Of a stretch of DNA of 64,000 bases, positions 18,686 through 26,953 are shown one piece after another. Within the stretch, counting starts at the first letter, position 1, and each line of letters starts with the position of its first letter. The DNA is from Rheinheimera sp. MM224 (lineage in GTDB: Bacteria; Pseudomonadota; Gammaproteobacteria; Enterobacterales; Alteromonadaceae): positions 620,001 through 684,000 of the forward strand of contig NZ_OX352320.1 of the NCBI RefSeq assembly GCF_947090785.1, read 5' to 3'. A program made the translations under genes and the position numbers. Under the pieces are notes generated by a model, which was given only the letters and a program-made list of their open reading frames with translations, ran no database searches and was not told the DNA's origin.

Positions 18686-20050
18686 TTAATGGGTCAGAGG
18701 TAATAAAATACGGATTAATAAGCCACCTGTCGCAGGCACAGAGGCACTGATACTGCCCTTATGTTGCCGTATTGCCGAGGCCGCAATAGCCAACCCAAGA
18801 CCTGTGCCGTTCTGGTGTTCACGCACTGCAGATACCCGGTAAAAAGGCGCAAAAATTTGCGATAAACTCTCCTCTGGCACACCAGGCCCTTGATCCTGTA
18901 TCAGTAACTCAAGCTGTTGTTCGTGCTGCTTCAGAGTACATAGAATCAAGCTTTCTACCGGACTGTATTTAATGGCGTTTCGCAGCACATTTTCAATAGC
19001 GCGACCCAATAAACGTTGGTCCGCATCCAGCCAGCATTGGTCAGGTGCATTCAGGTGCACTTGCTGCTGTTTGGTATCGGCCTCCAACTGATTCAATTCA
19101 ATAATAGCGCTGAGTAATTCAGTTAAATCCAGCTGCTGTTTTTCCAGCGGATATTGGCCTGCGTCGAGACGGCTAAAGGTTAACAATTCATCCAGCAACT
19201 GATCCAGTAATTTGAGCTCCATTTCAATGCGTTGCAGTTGCGGATGGTCACCCTGGCGCTGCTGCAATGCCAGGGCTAATTGCGATCGGGTTAGCGGAGA
19301 GCGTAATTCATGCGACACATCCCTCAGTAATCGCTGCTGGTTATGGATTAGGTTTTCTATCTGAGTGGCCATGGTATTAAAACCACGACCTAAATCACCG
19401 AGTTCATCTTTGCGGGCAGCCAGTGCTGTCACCCTGTTATCCAGCTCCCCTTGAGCAAATTTTAAATGGCTGCTACTGAGTTCCCGTAAAGGGCGGGTGA
19501 TAGACAGCGCCAGAATGAGACTGGCTACGGCTGATACGGCCAGCAGTAAGGTCAGTAATGAGCCTTCCGGCAGCGCATGGAATTGCCACCAGGCTTGTTC
19601 AGGTCGTTGTTTTAACTGAAATAAGGCGATGTTTTTGCCCGAGATCAGCGTGAGCAAAGGACCTGCAACAAAAGTGTTTTTATGTACCAATAAACGTGGC
19701 CTGTTTAGCTGCGACAGTTCGGTCAGCCAGTTTGGATCAAAATTAGAGGGCAAGGCATCCGGATTTAACAGCTGATTATTATCCACGTCGACCATCAGCC
19801 AGCGGCCTTTGTATTTACGCTCCAAATCTTTCTGTAAGGTAGAGAGGTTGGCAAAAGGCTGAAAATGCTCTTTCAGGTGCCGGAATTGCTCAGCGACAGG
19901 GTGAGGTAAACGTCGTATTTCAGTTTGTTCAGGCCAACCTCTGGCCAGCAAAATAGCGCCGGCCACAGCGACAGATAACACCAACCAAAACCACAAAAAG
20001 ATGCGGCCAGCCAGATAGTTCACCGGATTACAGCGGGACCAGTTCATCAA
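18686..20050 (-). CDS. cpxA: Envelope-stress sensor histidine kinase, CpxA-like
   Basis: This is a 454-residue inner-membrane kinase. It has an N-terminal membrane segment (about 12-33), a periplasmic sensor domain, a second segment (about 165-188), HAMP, a HisKA domain with the phospho-acceptor His in RDVSHELRSPLTR (about residue 246), and HATPase_c motifs (NVLRNAIKYSP, DQGPGVP, GTGLGLAI). The kinase core strongly resembles E. coli CpxA, while the periplasmic part is diverged. Its start overlaps the cpxR stop by 4 bases. Together they should phosphorylate CpxR in response to envelope protein stress. A divergent Spy/CpxP gene supports this assignment. Confidence 0.88.
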   Translation of the reverse strand: MMNWSRCNPVNYLAGRIFLWFWLVLSVAVAGAILLARGWPEQTEIRRLPHPVAEQFRHLKEHFQPFANLSTLQKDLERKYKGRWLMVDVDNNQLLNPDALPSNFDPNWLTELSQLNRPRLLVHKNTFVAGPLLTLISGKNIALFQLKQRPEQAWWQFHALPEGSLLTLLLAVSAVASLILALSITRPLRELSSSHLKFAQGELDNRVTALAARKDELGDLGRGFNTMATQIENLIHNQQRLLRDVSHELRSPLTRSQLALALQQRQGDHPQLQRIEMELKLLDQLLDELLTFSRLDAGQYPLEKQQLDLTELLSAIIELNQLEADTKQQQVHLNAPDQCWLDADQRLLGRAIENVLRNAIKYSPVESLILCTLKQHEQQLELLIQDQGPGVPEESLSQIFAPFYRVSAVREHQNGTGLGLAIAASAIRQHKGSISASVPATGGLLIRILLPLTH

Positions 20051-20742
20051 TGTTCGCCTTGTAATAACAAATAACCCAAGCCTCTTAAAGTTTGAATTTT
20101 TTCTACATCATCATACTGAGCAATTTTTTTGCGGATATTGCTGATATGCATATCCAGACTGCGATCATAAAGCTGCAGTCTTTTACCTAACGCCAGCTGA
20201 CTTAGATCTTCTTTACTGACCACATCACCGGCATGACGCATTAAAAGTTCAAGGATCTGATATTCAGTCGCCGTCAGTACCAGTGGGTTGTCCTGTACAT
20301 AAATCTGCCGTTTGGCGCTGTCCAGCCGCAGGCTATTCACCTGCAATACACTTAATTGGGGTTGCTGCTGTTGTTGGATCAGCTCCACCCTTCGCAAAAT
20401 AGCTTTAATGCGCGCGACCAGTTCCCTTGGGCTAAAAGGTTTCGCCAGATAGTCATCAGCCCCAAGCTCCAATCCAACGACACGGTCAATTTCATCACCG
20501 CGTGCTGTCAGCATTAACACCGGACAATAACTGTGTTGGCGCAATTGTTTTAATAAGGTCAGGCCGTCCATACCTGGCAACATAATATCCAGCAGAACCA
20601 GCTGAAACGCATTAGATTTCGCCATTTCCAGGCCTTCAGGCCCCTGATGCACAGCGGTAAACTGATAACCGTCTAGTTGCAGGTATTCTGCTACCAGCTG
20701 GGTCAGTGCTACATCGTCATCAATCATTAATATAGAAGTCAT
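20047..20742 (-). CDS. cpxR: Response regulator, CpxR-like (OmpR family)
   Basis: This protein has a receiver domain (about 1-120) and a winged-helix DNA-binding domain (about 135-230). The phosphorylation site lies in LVLLDIMLPGMDG (Asp near 51), and the acidic pocket is MIDDD. The C-terminal part, SQLALGKRLQLYDRSLDMHISNIRKK, is nearly the E. coli CpxR sequence, including the unusual LGKRL and DMHISN. The longest frame starts at 20808, but the ATG at 20742 gives MTSILMIDDDVAL and 231 residues (232 in E. coli). The upstream 66 bases include a CpxR-like box, as expected for an autoregulated gene. Confidence 0.92.
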   Translation of the reverse strand: MTSILMIDDDVALTQLVAEYLQLDGYQFTAVHQGPEGLEMAKSNAFQLVLLDIMLPGMDGLTLLKQLRQHSYCPVLMLTARGDEIDRVVGLELGADDYLAKPFSPRELVARIKAILRRVELIQQQQQPQLSVLQVNSLRLDSAKRQIYVQDNPLVLTATEYQILELLMRHAGDVVSKEDLSQLALGKRLQLYDRSLDMHISNIRKKIAQYDDVEKIQTLRGLGYLLLQGEH

Positions 20743-20799
20743 TCTGGCTCCAGAGCGTTTTTTGCCAGTGTAAAAGACAGCGCAAACTTGTTGCAGTCC

Positions 20800-20815
20800 T
20801 TTACACAACCTTTAC
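20800..20815 (-). promoter_or_regulatory. CpxR-box-like site between cpxR and spy/cpxP
   Basis: On the minus strand the sequence reads GTAAA-N6-GTAAA, close to the E. coli CpxR consensus GTAAA-N5-GTAAA (spacing varies in known sites). It sits in the 158-base gap between the divergent cpxR and Spy/CpxP-like genes. A further GTAAA occurs at 20769-20773 on the plus strand. Confidence 0.6.
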
Positions 20816-20900
20816 GTTGGCTTTGCGCTGCTTTGCATTCAGTGTCGTAAGCTATCACTGTCGCAATTAAAGCCAAACAAGGCAAATGAGGAAAGACACT

Positions 20901-21356
20901 ATGAAACATTCTACAGTGATTGCATTATTATTCAGTGGTTTATTAGCTACAACCAGCATCAGCAGCTTTGCAGGTCCAGAGCGTGGTCATGAAGGCCACG
21001 GCCCGGCAGCAGGCTTGCATATGAAGGCCTTAAAAGGGTTAGATTTAACCGATGCACAAAAAGAGCAGATCAAAACTCTGATGGAGCAACATCGCGCCAC
21101 TATGCCAAAACGTGATGAAGTGAAACCAGAAATGGATCAGTTAAAGGCTCTGGTGCAAGCTGATACTTTTGATGAAGCCGCAGTACGTGCTTTGTTAGAA
21201 GCCAAGCAGAAAGACAGGCTGGATCATGAAGTAGCCCGCGCTAAATTACAGTTTGAGATCAATAAAGTGCTGACGGTTGAACAAAAAGCCAAATTGGCAG
21301 AACGTCAGCAAAAATGGCAGGAAAAAGCCAAGGCAAGAGCCGAAGCTAAGTCTTAA
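20901..21356 (+). CDS. Periplasmic Spy/CpxP family protein
   Basis: This is a 151-residue protein with a signal peptide (MKHSTVIALLFSGLLATTSISSFA). The mature part is helical and charged, with two LTxxQ-type motifs (LTDAQKEQI near residue 53 and LTVEQKAKL near 124), the hallmark of Spy and CpxP. Such proteins act as periplasmic chaperones (Spy) or as inhibitors of CpxA (CpxP). Which of these applies cannot be told from sequence. The open frame starts at 20886, but GAGGAAAG at 20887-20894 is the RBS for the ATG at 20901. Divergence from cpxR and a CpxR-like box argue for Cpx control. Confidence 0.85.
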   Translation: MKHSTVIALLFSGLLATTSISSFAGPERGHEGHGPAAGLHMKALKGLDLTDAQKEQIKTLMEQHRATMPKRDEVKPEMDQLKALVQADTFDEAAVRALLEAKQKDRLDHEVARAKLQFEINKVLTVEQKAKLAERQQKWQEKAKARAEAKS

Positions 21357-21366
21357 TTTGAACTGA

Positions 21367-21405
21367 TAAAAAACGGCGGTCTGTTTCGCAGGTCGCCGTT
21401 TTTTT
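21367..21405. terminator. Bidirectional terminator
   Basis: AAACGGCG and CGCCGTTT arms (with an inner CTG/CAG stem) are flanked by an A-tract and a run of seven T. The hairpin lies between the converging spy/cpxP-like gene and the chemoreceptor gene and could serve both. Confidence 0.8.
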
Positions 21406-21428
21406 ATGAACAACTGATCAGGCGGTCA

Positions 21429-23057
21429 TTAAATTCTGAATTTCTGCACCATGCTAATGAGCTGAGCTGCCATGGTGGATAATTCCCGGCTCGCCATATT
21501 GGTTTGATCGGCGCCCGCTGCAGTTTGTAAGGACAAATCGCGGATAGTGACCAGACTACGATCGACCTCACGTGCCACATGAGCTTGTTGCTCTGATGCT
21601 GTGGCAATCAACAAATTCCGATCATTGATATGACTAATCGAGTTAAATATCTGCTCCAGCGCTTCACCGGCTTTACTGGTTAATTCCAGAGTGACATCGG
21701 CTCTTTGGCTGCTGTTATGCATAGCTTGCACAGCCTGCACTGTGCCTTGTTGAATTTGCATCACCATTTGCTCAATTTCGCGGGTAGAGTTTTGAGTTCG
21801 GTAAGCCAAAGCTCTGACTTCATCTGCGACTACAGCAAAACCTCGTCCTGCATCACCAGCCCGCGCTGCTTCAATGGCTGCATTTAACGCCAGTAAGTTG
21901 GTTTGTTCCGCCACAGCCCGTATTACGTCCAGAACCTGGCCTATATCTTTGGCCTGGGTCGACAGTTGCTGCACCAGATGAGTGGATTGTTGCATTTCCT
22001 CTGTCATCAGACGGGTTTCGTCTATAGTGCGCTGCATTTCAGCACGACTTTGGATCGCCAGTTTGTTCGATGCCATTGAAGCATCTGAAGTGGAGACTGC
22101 GTTTTGTGCTACATCTTCAACAGCTACAGTCATTTCATTAACCGCTGTAGCTGCTTGTTGCAATTCAGCATTTTGTAAGGCCAGACCGGAAGAGCTTTGT
22201 GCAGTGACTACGTTTAACTCTTCTGCCGCAGAAGCCAATTGAGCGGCTGTGCCACTGATTTGACTGATGGTTTGTTTTTGGCTTTGTTGCAAATGCTCTA
22301 GGCCTGCAAACAGGCGTCCCAGCTCATTCGTAGTATCGACCAAAATACGACGGGTTAAATCACCTGCGGCCATCCACTCAAAATGTTGCCCTGCTAATTG
22401 CAAAGGTTGCAGTAGAACTTTTTGTATAAACCACCAACTGCCCAGACACAAAGTCAGAGTGAGCAAGACAAAAAATACAGTCAGGGCTGTAGCCGTTTGA
22501 TATCTGGAACCTGCCAGCGCCATATAACTGCTGTTTGCTTGTTCGGCCTGTTGCATAAAGCCCTGAATTTTTTCCTGAAATACTGCGTTGGCGTCACGGG
22601 CTTTTAAATTCGCTGCAATATAGTTTTCTGTTGAGCCATCAGCCAGTGCCTGAATTGACTCATTGACTGCGGCATCATAAGAGACAAAAAGCTGCTGAAG
22701 TTCCTGCACCTGTGCTTTTTGTTTGCCTTCTGTTCCTGCATCAACAAATTGCTGAAAACGCGGATGTGCTTCCGCCAGGAATTTTTTTGACCGGGTGGCG
22801 CTAACTTCTGCTTTGTCTTTCTCTCCAGCTTGCAACTCAACAAAACCCGCCGCCAGAGCGATACGGCTGCGCATCATCATACCGTAGGTATCGCTTAACG
22901 GATTCACTTGTAACACGGCCATGTTGTACAGGTCTTGCATCCCCTGGTCACTGCTGCGTGCGCTGGACCATGCGTATAAACTCAGACTGGATAATGCAAA
23001 ACTAAAGATGGCAAGTACCAGTAAAATGCCTGTTTTGACCGACATATTTTTAAACAT
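21429..23057 (-). CDS. Methyl-accepting chemotaxis protein
   Basis: This is a 542-residue transmembrane chemoreceptor. It has a first membrane segment (about 11-31), a helical periplasmic four-helix-bundle type ligand domain (about 35-190), a second segment (about 193-215), HAMP (about 216-270) and a long cytoplasmic signalling coiled coil. The highly conserved hairpin tip is present as [44 protein letters not shown]. The protein ends MVQKFRI without the CheR/CheB-tethering pentapeptide. The ligand is unknown. It stands alone, separated from other chemotaxis genes (cheX is 40 kb away in the window). Confidence 0.93.
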   Translation of the reverse strand: MFKNMSVKTGILLVLAIFSFALSSLSLYAWSSARSSDQGMQDLYNMAVLQVNPLSDTYGMMMRSRIALAAGFVELQAGEKDKAEVSATRSKKFLAEAHPRFQQFVDAGTEGKQKAQVQELQQLFVSYDAAVNESIQALADGSTENYIAANLKARDANAVFQEKIQGFMQQAEQANSSYMALAGSRYQTATALTVFFVLLTLTLCLGSWWFIQKVLLQPLQLAGQHFEWMAAGDLTRRILVDTTNELGRLFAGLEHLQQSQKQTISQISGTAAQLASAAEELNVVTAQSSSGLALQNAELQQAATAVNEMTVAVEDVAQNAVSTSDASMASNKLAIQSRAEMQRTIDETRLMTEEMQQSTHLVQQLSTQAKDIGQVLDVIRAVAEQTNLLALNAAIEAARAGDAGRGFAVVADEVRALAYRTQNSTREIEQMVMQIQQGTVQAVQAMHNSSQRADVTLELTSKAGEALEQIFNSISHINDRNLLIATASEQQAHVAREVDRSLVTIRDLSLQTAAGADQTNMASRELSTMAAQLISMVQKFRI

Positions 23058-23308
23058 TATTTATCCTTGTGAGCACTTTGCGTTATTGGAATTGTATGGT
23101 TGGAGGCTATAAGCGACCGGACAGGCCTGCTTCTTAAGTGTGTTACAGATTTAAGTCAGTGGGCTGCGGCTGGCGAGCATACAGTCTTGTGGTGTCTTGC
23201 GAGGTAGAACCAGCCAAATACGGGACAGCAGACCACGCTGAAAGGTTTTAACTTTCCTAAAATCAATGACACTGGTACCTTAGCCGTCTTTGCACTTTGG
23301 GGTGATCT

Positions 23309-23824
23309 ATGAAAAAAAGCCTGTCTTATCTGAACTGGAGTCCGCGGCGATTAAAGTGGAGCAGCCTGTTCAGCTTTTTACTGACAGCCGTTGCTGTGGC
23401 TGTATTTGTGTTTTTTCCAAAATACAAAGTACAAAGTGATGGCTCAGATTTATTGCAGGTACCGGCTGTATTAACCGGGATACACTGTGATGCCGGTGCT
23501 GATCGTAAAGGCATTATTTATTTAAAAAGCAGCCTGTCGACCGAATTATTGCCACTGCAGGGCCGTCAGGATTGCGACAATACTCATCTGTTATACGGTT
23601 TTTTAAACACAGAAAATCAGCTGATATTTTTTATTGAAAATAAAGTCGGAGATTTTTTAGTCCATGGTGTAAGGACCTCAGCAACAAATAAAAAGCTGTT
23701 GTGGCCAGAAGACAACATCATAGTGATGAACAAGTGGAACAGCTTGCCACTAGTGCTGGCTTTCGTATTCTTCATCTGCGGCGTGATGTTTTGGCGCGCT
23801 TATGCTCAGCGCACTGAATTCTAA
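23309..23824 (+). CDS. Membrane protein of unknown function
   Basis: The 171-residue product has two predicted membrane segments (about 19-38 and 146-165) flanking a soluble domain of about 105 residues with two cysteines (about 60 and 88). I recognise no family with confidence; the topology is reminiscent of DUF3592-type proteins. A GGGGTGATCT stretch provides the RBS before the ATG. The stop codon overlaps the converging LysR gene by 4 bases. The 250 bases upstream hold no gene and no clear element. Confidence 0.65.
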   Translation: MKKSLSYLNWSPRRLKWSSLFSFLLTAVAVAVFVFFPKYKVQSDGSDLLQVPAVLTGIHCDAGADRKGIIYLKSSLSTELLPLQGRQDCDNTHLLYGFLNTENQLIFFIENKVGDFLVHGVRTSATNKKLLWPEDNIIVMNKWNSLPLVLAFVFFICGVMFWRAYAQRTEF

Positions 23825-24699
23825 GCAGAAGGTGGCTGCAATTGGGTTGTCAGCCACTGAATAAACTGATCCACAGCCGTACTTTGCATACTGTCGGTTT
23901 TGTAATGCACTTGATATTGCCCCCAGGGGAGTTGATAGCTGAACTGGCGCAAAGCAATCAGTTGACCGCTGGCTAAGGCCTGTCCCGCAATAAAATCATT
24001 CGATAACGCAAAGCCGCTGCCCCCACTGACGGCTTTTGTCGCCAGTAAGGCCAGATTAACATAACGCAGCTGCATAGCCGCCGGGCTACGCAGCTGTTGA
24101 TGTTGGCACCACAATTGCCAGTCTTCACCTGTTTCCGAGCTATACAGCGGGTATTGCAACAATTCTGCAGCATCAGAGCTGGTTAATAACTGAAACTGCG
24201 CCGGAGCACAAACTGGATACCAAAACTCAGTGCGCAGTTGCCGGCTGACAAAACCAGCAGGGGCTGGCCAGGTCCCCAGAATAATATCGTACTGCTCCGG
24301 GTCGGCATTGTTTGCCATAGACGCCATATCCAGCAAGGTATCCAGCTCCGGCTGTTGTTGTTTAAACAGCTCCAGTCGTGGGGCTAGCCATTCCACCGCA
24401 ATAGAGGTTTGTGCCAGAATTTTTAACTGTACAGGGGGTTGGTTTAATAAATGCTGAGTGACTGAATTCAACCGGACAAAACAGTCCCGCACCACCGAAT
24501 ACAACATATCGCCTGATTGTGTCAGCTCCACACTTTTGTTTTGCCTCAGTAGCAAAGGCTGGCCAATAAAGTCTTCCAGCAGCTTCACCTGATGACTGAC
24601 CGCACTTTGGGTGACAAATAATTGCTCTGCCGCTTTGCTAAAGCTTTTTAGTCGTGCTGTGGCTTCAAAGGCTTGTAATGCTTTCAGTGGTGGTAGCAT
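23821..24699 (-). CDS. LysR-type transcriptional regulator (GcvA-like)
   Basis: This regulator has an N-terminal winged helix-turn-helix (LPPLKALQAFEATARLKSFSKAAEQLFVTQSAVSHQVKLLEDFIG) and a periplasmic-binding-protein-like effector domain (about 90-290). The opening LPPL.AL..FEA and SAVSHQ are typical of the GcvA/AmpR branch. The frame is open to a TTG at 24711; the ATG at 24699 (292 residues) aligns with the family start, and neither has a strong RBS. It is divergent from an M24 peptidase gene, with a dyad ATTCA-N8-TGAAT in between, so it may control that gene (inference). Confidence 0.88.
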   Translation of the reverse strand: MLPPLKALQAFEATARLKSFSKAAEQLFVTQSAVSHQVKLLEDFIGQPLLLRQNKSVELTQSGDMLYSVVRDCFVRLNSVTQHLLNQPPVQLKILAQTSIAVEWLAPRLELFKQQQPELDTLLDMASMANNADPEQYDIILGTWPAPAGFVSRQLRTEFWYPVCAPAQFQLLTSSDAAELLQYPLYSSETGEDWQLWCQHQQLRSPAAMQLRYVNLALLATKAVSGGSGFALSNDFIAGQALASGQLIALRQFSYQLPWGQYQVHYKTDSMQSTAVDQFIQWLTTQLQPPSA

Positions 24700-24710
24700 G
24701 GATGAATCCA

Positions 24711-24748
24711 ATTCATGATGTGTTGAATTTATATCATTTTAATTCATG
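24711..24748. promoter_or_regulatory. Candidate LysR operator region
   Basis: The dyad ATTCATGATGTGTTGAAT (24711-24728) and a direct repeat of AATTCATG (24710-24717 and 24741-24748) lie between the divergent LysR gene and the peptidase gene. Short AT-rich dyads of this kind are common at LysR-regulated promoters; binding is not shown. Confidence 0.4.
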
Positions 24749-24798
24749 TGGTCGCAGCTGCATACTCTGAACTATCAACTGAATTGCTGGAGCACCTA

Positions 24799-26007
24799 AT
24801 GAGTCAGATAGGCGGTAAAACCAAACAACAAGCGCTGGATTGCTTAAAACCCATGGTCGCTGGCGTCGACGCTATCAGCGCTACTGAGTATCAGGCCCGT
24901 ATTCACAAAGCACAGCAGCTGATGCAACAGCAGGGCATAGATGCCTTGTATCTGAATGCCGGTACTAATTTAAGTTATTTCACTGGCACAGTCTGGTACG
25001 CCAGTGAGCGTTTGGTTGGAGCTTTGCTGCCAGCGACAGGCGAGTTGGTCTACATCAGTCCTGTCTTTGAAATCCCGACTCTGGCAGGTTTTCAGGTGAT
25101 TCAGGGCGAAGTGCTGGGCTGGCACGAGCACGAAAACCCTTACGAGCTAATGCTGAGCGCGTTAAAACAAAGCTGCTCTAAAACCGATCCAGTGCTGGCG
25201 CTGGATGACAGCAGTGCATTTTTTATCTTCGAAGGTTTACGTCAGGCTAATCCACAGCAGCAGATCGTCAGCGGCAAAGTCATTACTCAAAGCTGCAGGG
25301 CACAAAAATCAGCGGCTGAGATTGCCATTATGCAGCGTGCTATGGATATGACATTAGAAGTGCATAAAGCCGTAGCCAGCATCTTGTATGAAGGCATCAG
25401 TACCACTGAAGTTGAAGCTTTTATCGATGAAGCCCACCGCAAAGTTGGCGCCAGCGGTTCCTACTTTTGTATCGTATTATTTGGTCCGGACTCTGCGTAC
25501 CCGCATGGAGTAAAAACGCCAAAAAACCTTGAAAAGGGCGATATGGTACTGATTGATACAGGCTGTCGTTTATTGGGGTATGTCTCTGACATTACCCGCA
25601 GTTATGTGTTTGGCGAGCCAACAGCTCGTCAGCGTGAAATCTGGTCTGTCGAAAAAGCGGCTCAGGCTGCAGCTTTTGCTGCAGCAAAACCTGGAATGGC
25701 TTGTGGTCTGGTGGATGCTGCGGCTCGTGAAGTGCTGGAATCTTATGGTTTAGGGCCGGATTATGCCTTGCCTGGTTTGCCGCACAGAACAGGTCATGGC
25801 ATAGGGATGGATATTCACGAAGGCCCTTATCTGGTGCGCAATGAGCATACACCGTTGGCACAAGGGATGTGTTTTAGTAACGAGCCGATGATCTGTGTAC
25901 CTGGGGAATTTGGTGTGCGGCTTGAAGATCATTTTTATATGACGGCCTCTGGCCCCCGTTGGTTTACTGAACCTGCGATCAGCATAGAACAACCTTTCCC
26001 ACTTTAG
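24799..26007 (+). CDS. M24 family metallopeptidase (Xaa-Pro dipeptidase-like)
   Basis: This is a two-domain pita-bread peptidase of about 402 residues: a creatinase-like N-terminal domain and a C-terminal catalytic domain. All five metal ligands can be seen: Asp in LIDTGCRL, Asp in VSDITRSY, His in HRTGHGIGMDIHE, Glu in CFSNEPMI, and Glu in GVRLEDHFYM. It should hydrolyse Xaa-Pro peptides, but other M24 activities (creatinase-like, decarboxylation) cannot be excluded. The frame is open to a GTG at 24748; the ATG at 24799 follows GGAG by 7 bases and is preferred. A divergent LysR regulator suggests inducible expression. Confidence 0.87.
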   Translation: MSQIGGKTKQQALDCLKPMVAGVDAISATEYQARIHKAQQLMQQQGIDALYLNAGTNLSYFTGTVWYASERLVGALLPATGELVYISPVFEIPTLAGFQVIQGEVLGWHEHENPYELMLSALKQSCSKTDPVLALDDSSAFFIFEGLRQANPQQQIVSGKVITQSCRAQKSAAEIAIMQRAMDMTLEVHKAVASILYEGISTTEVEAFIDEAHRKVGASGSYFCIVLFGPDSAYPHGVKTPKNLEKGDMVLIDTGCRLLGYVSDITRSYVFGEPTARQREIWSVEKAAQAAAFAAAKPGMACGLVDAAAREVLESYGLGPDYALPGLPHRTGHGIGMDIHEGPYLVRNEHTPLAQGMCFSNEPMICVPGEFGVRLEDHFYMTASGPRWFTEPAISIEQPFPL

Positions 26008-26037
26008 GTTTTAGCGTAAGACAAACCAGCCGTTTTC

Positions 26038-26067
26038 GAACCAGCCGATCCTTGCGGCTGGTTTTAC
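26038..26067 (+). terminator. Terminator after the M24 peptidase gene
   Basis: AACCAGCCG and CGGCTGGTTTT flank a short loop, followed by a T-rich stretch, about 30 bases after the stop. Confidence 0.75.
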
Positions 26068-26170
26068 CTTTCTTTGTATCCGGTAACTTTTGCCAACTGA
26101 TCCATTACAAATGGTCACAGGGTTTTTTCCAGTTGTTCTTAGACTAAGCACAACTTAAGGGAGAACTGTG

Positions 26171-26860
26171 ATGCAGCGTTTAGCTTTTCTGGTGGGTTTA
26201 AGCCTGTTGTCTTTGTCTGGCTGCGATATGGAGTTATTAGGGCAGGACAAAGCCTATAATTTTGATTTCAACTCAGGTGCTCACGGCTGGGTTGCCGGTT
26301 TCTCGGACTATCCTTCCGATAATGCTGCTAGTTACCAGTTAGAGTCGGGCATTCGTGCTTTACCTGGCGACTCAGCTAAAAAGGGTTTTTACATTTCAGG
26401 CATGAATCGCAGCGACGATCTGTTTATGTATCTGAAGAATCACTTTTCCGGGCTTGAACCTTCAACTAAATATTACGCCAGAGTGCGGCTGACGTTTTTA
26501 TCCAATGCAGGCACCGACTGTGCCGGAGTGGGAGGCGCGCCGGGGGAGAGTGTTTATCTGAAGTTTGGTTATGCTGACAAAGAGCCAAAACAGGAAGGTT
26601 ACTACTTAAATCTGGACAAGGGACAGCAGTCACAGTCCGGCACTCAAGCCAAAGTGATAGGCGATATTGCAGCCAAAGATGCGGCTTGCGATGGTTCGAA
26701 ATTTGCTGAAAAGACGGTACAAACCACCACCAGTGAACGTATTCCTTTGTACAGCGATGGACAGGGGCGGGTTTGGCTTTTTGTTGGCACAGATTCTGGG
26801 TATGAAGGCTTAACTTCTTTGTACTACAAAAGCGTAGAAATTGCGCTTGAGCCTTTTTAA
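26171..26860 (+). CDS. Putative lipoprotein of unknown function
   Basis: The 229-residue product has a lipoprotein signal peptide (MQRLAFLVGLSLLSLSGC) with the lipobox LSGC and Cys18 as the lipidated residue. Residue +2 is Asp, which in E. coli is an inner-membrane retention signal. The mature part begins with YNFDFNSGAHGWVAGFSDYP and contains many aromatic and Gly residues. It looks like a beta-sandwich of the carbohydrate-binding-module type, but I do not recognise a named family. The frame also opens with a GTG at 26168; the ATG at 26171 has GGGAG 7 bases upstream. It is a single-gene unit bounded by terminators. Confidence 0.75.
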   Translation: MQRLAFLVGLSLLSLSGCDMELLGQDKAYNFDFNSGAHGWVAGFSDYPSDNAASYQLESGIRALPGDSAKKGFYISGMNRSDDLFMYLKNHFSGLEPSTKYYARVRLTFLSNAGTDCAGVGGAPGESVYLKFGYADKEPKQEGYYLNLDKGQQSQSGTQAKVIGDIAAKDAACDGSKFAEKTVQTTTSERIPLYSDGQGRVWLFVGTDSGYEGLTSLYYKSVEIALEPF

Positions 26861-26878
26861 CGCTAAGGACTGATTTCC

Positions 26879-26921
26879 TGCTGGCCAGATGTATCGATGT
26901 GGCATCTGGCCGGTTTTTTTA
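26879..26921 (+). terminator. Terminator after the lipoprotein gene
   Basis: CTGGCCAGATG pairs with CATCTGGCCGG, followed by a run of seven T. Confidence 0.8.
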
Positions 26922-26953
26922 TATTCAGTTGAACAAGGGATGAACGCTCATCC

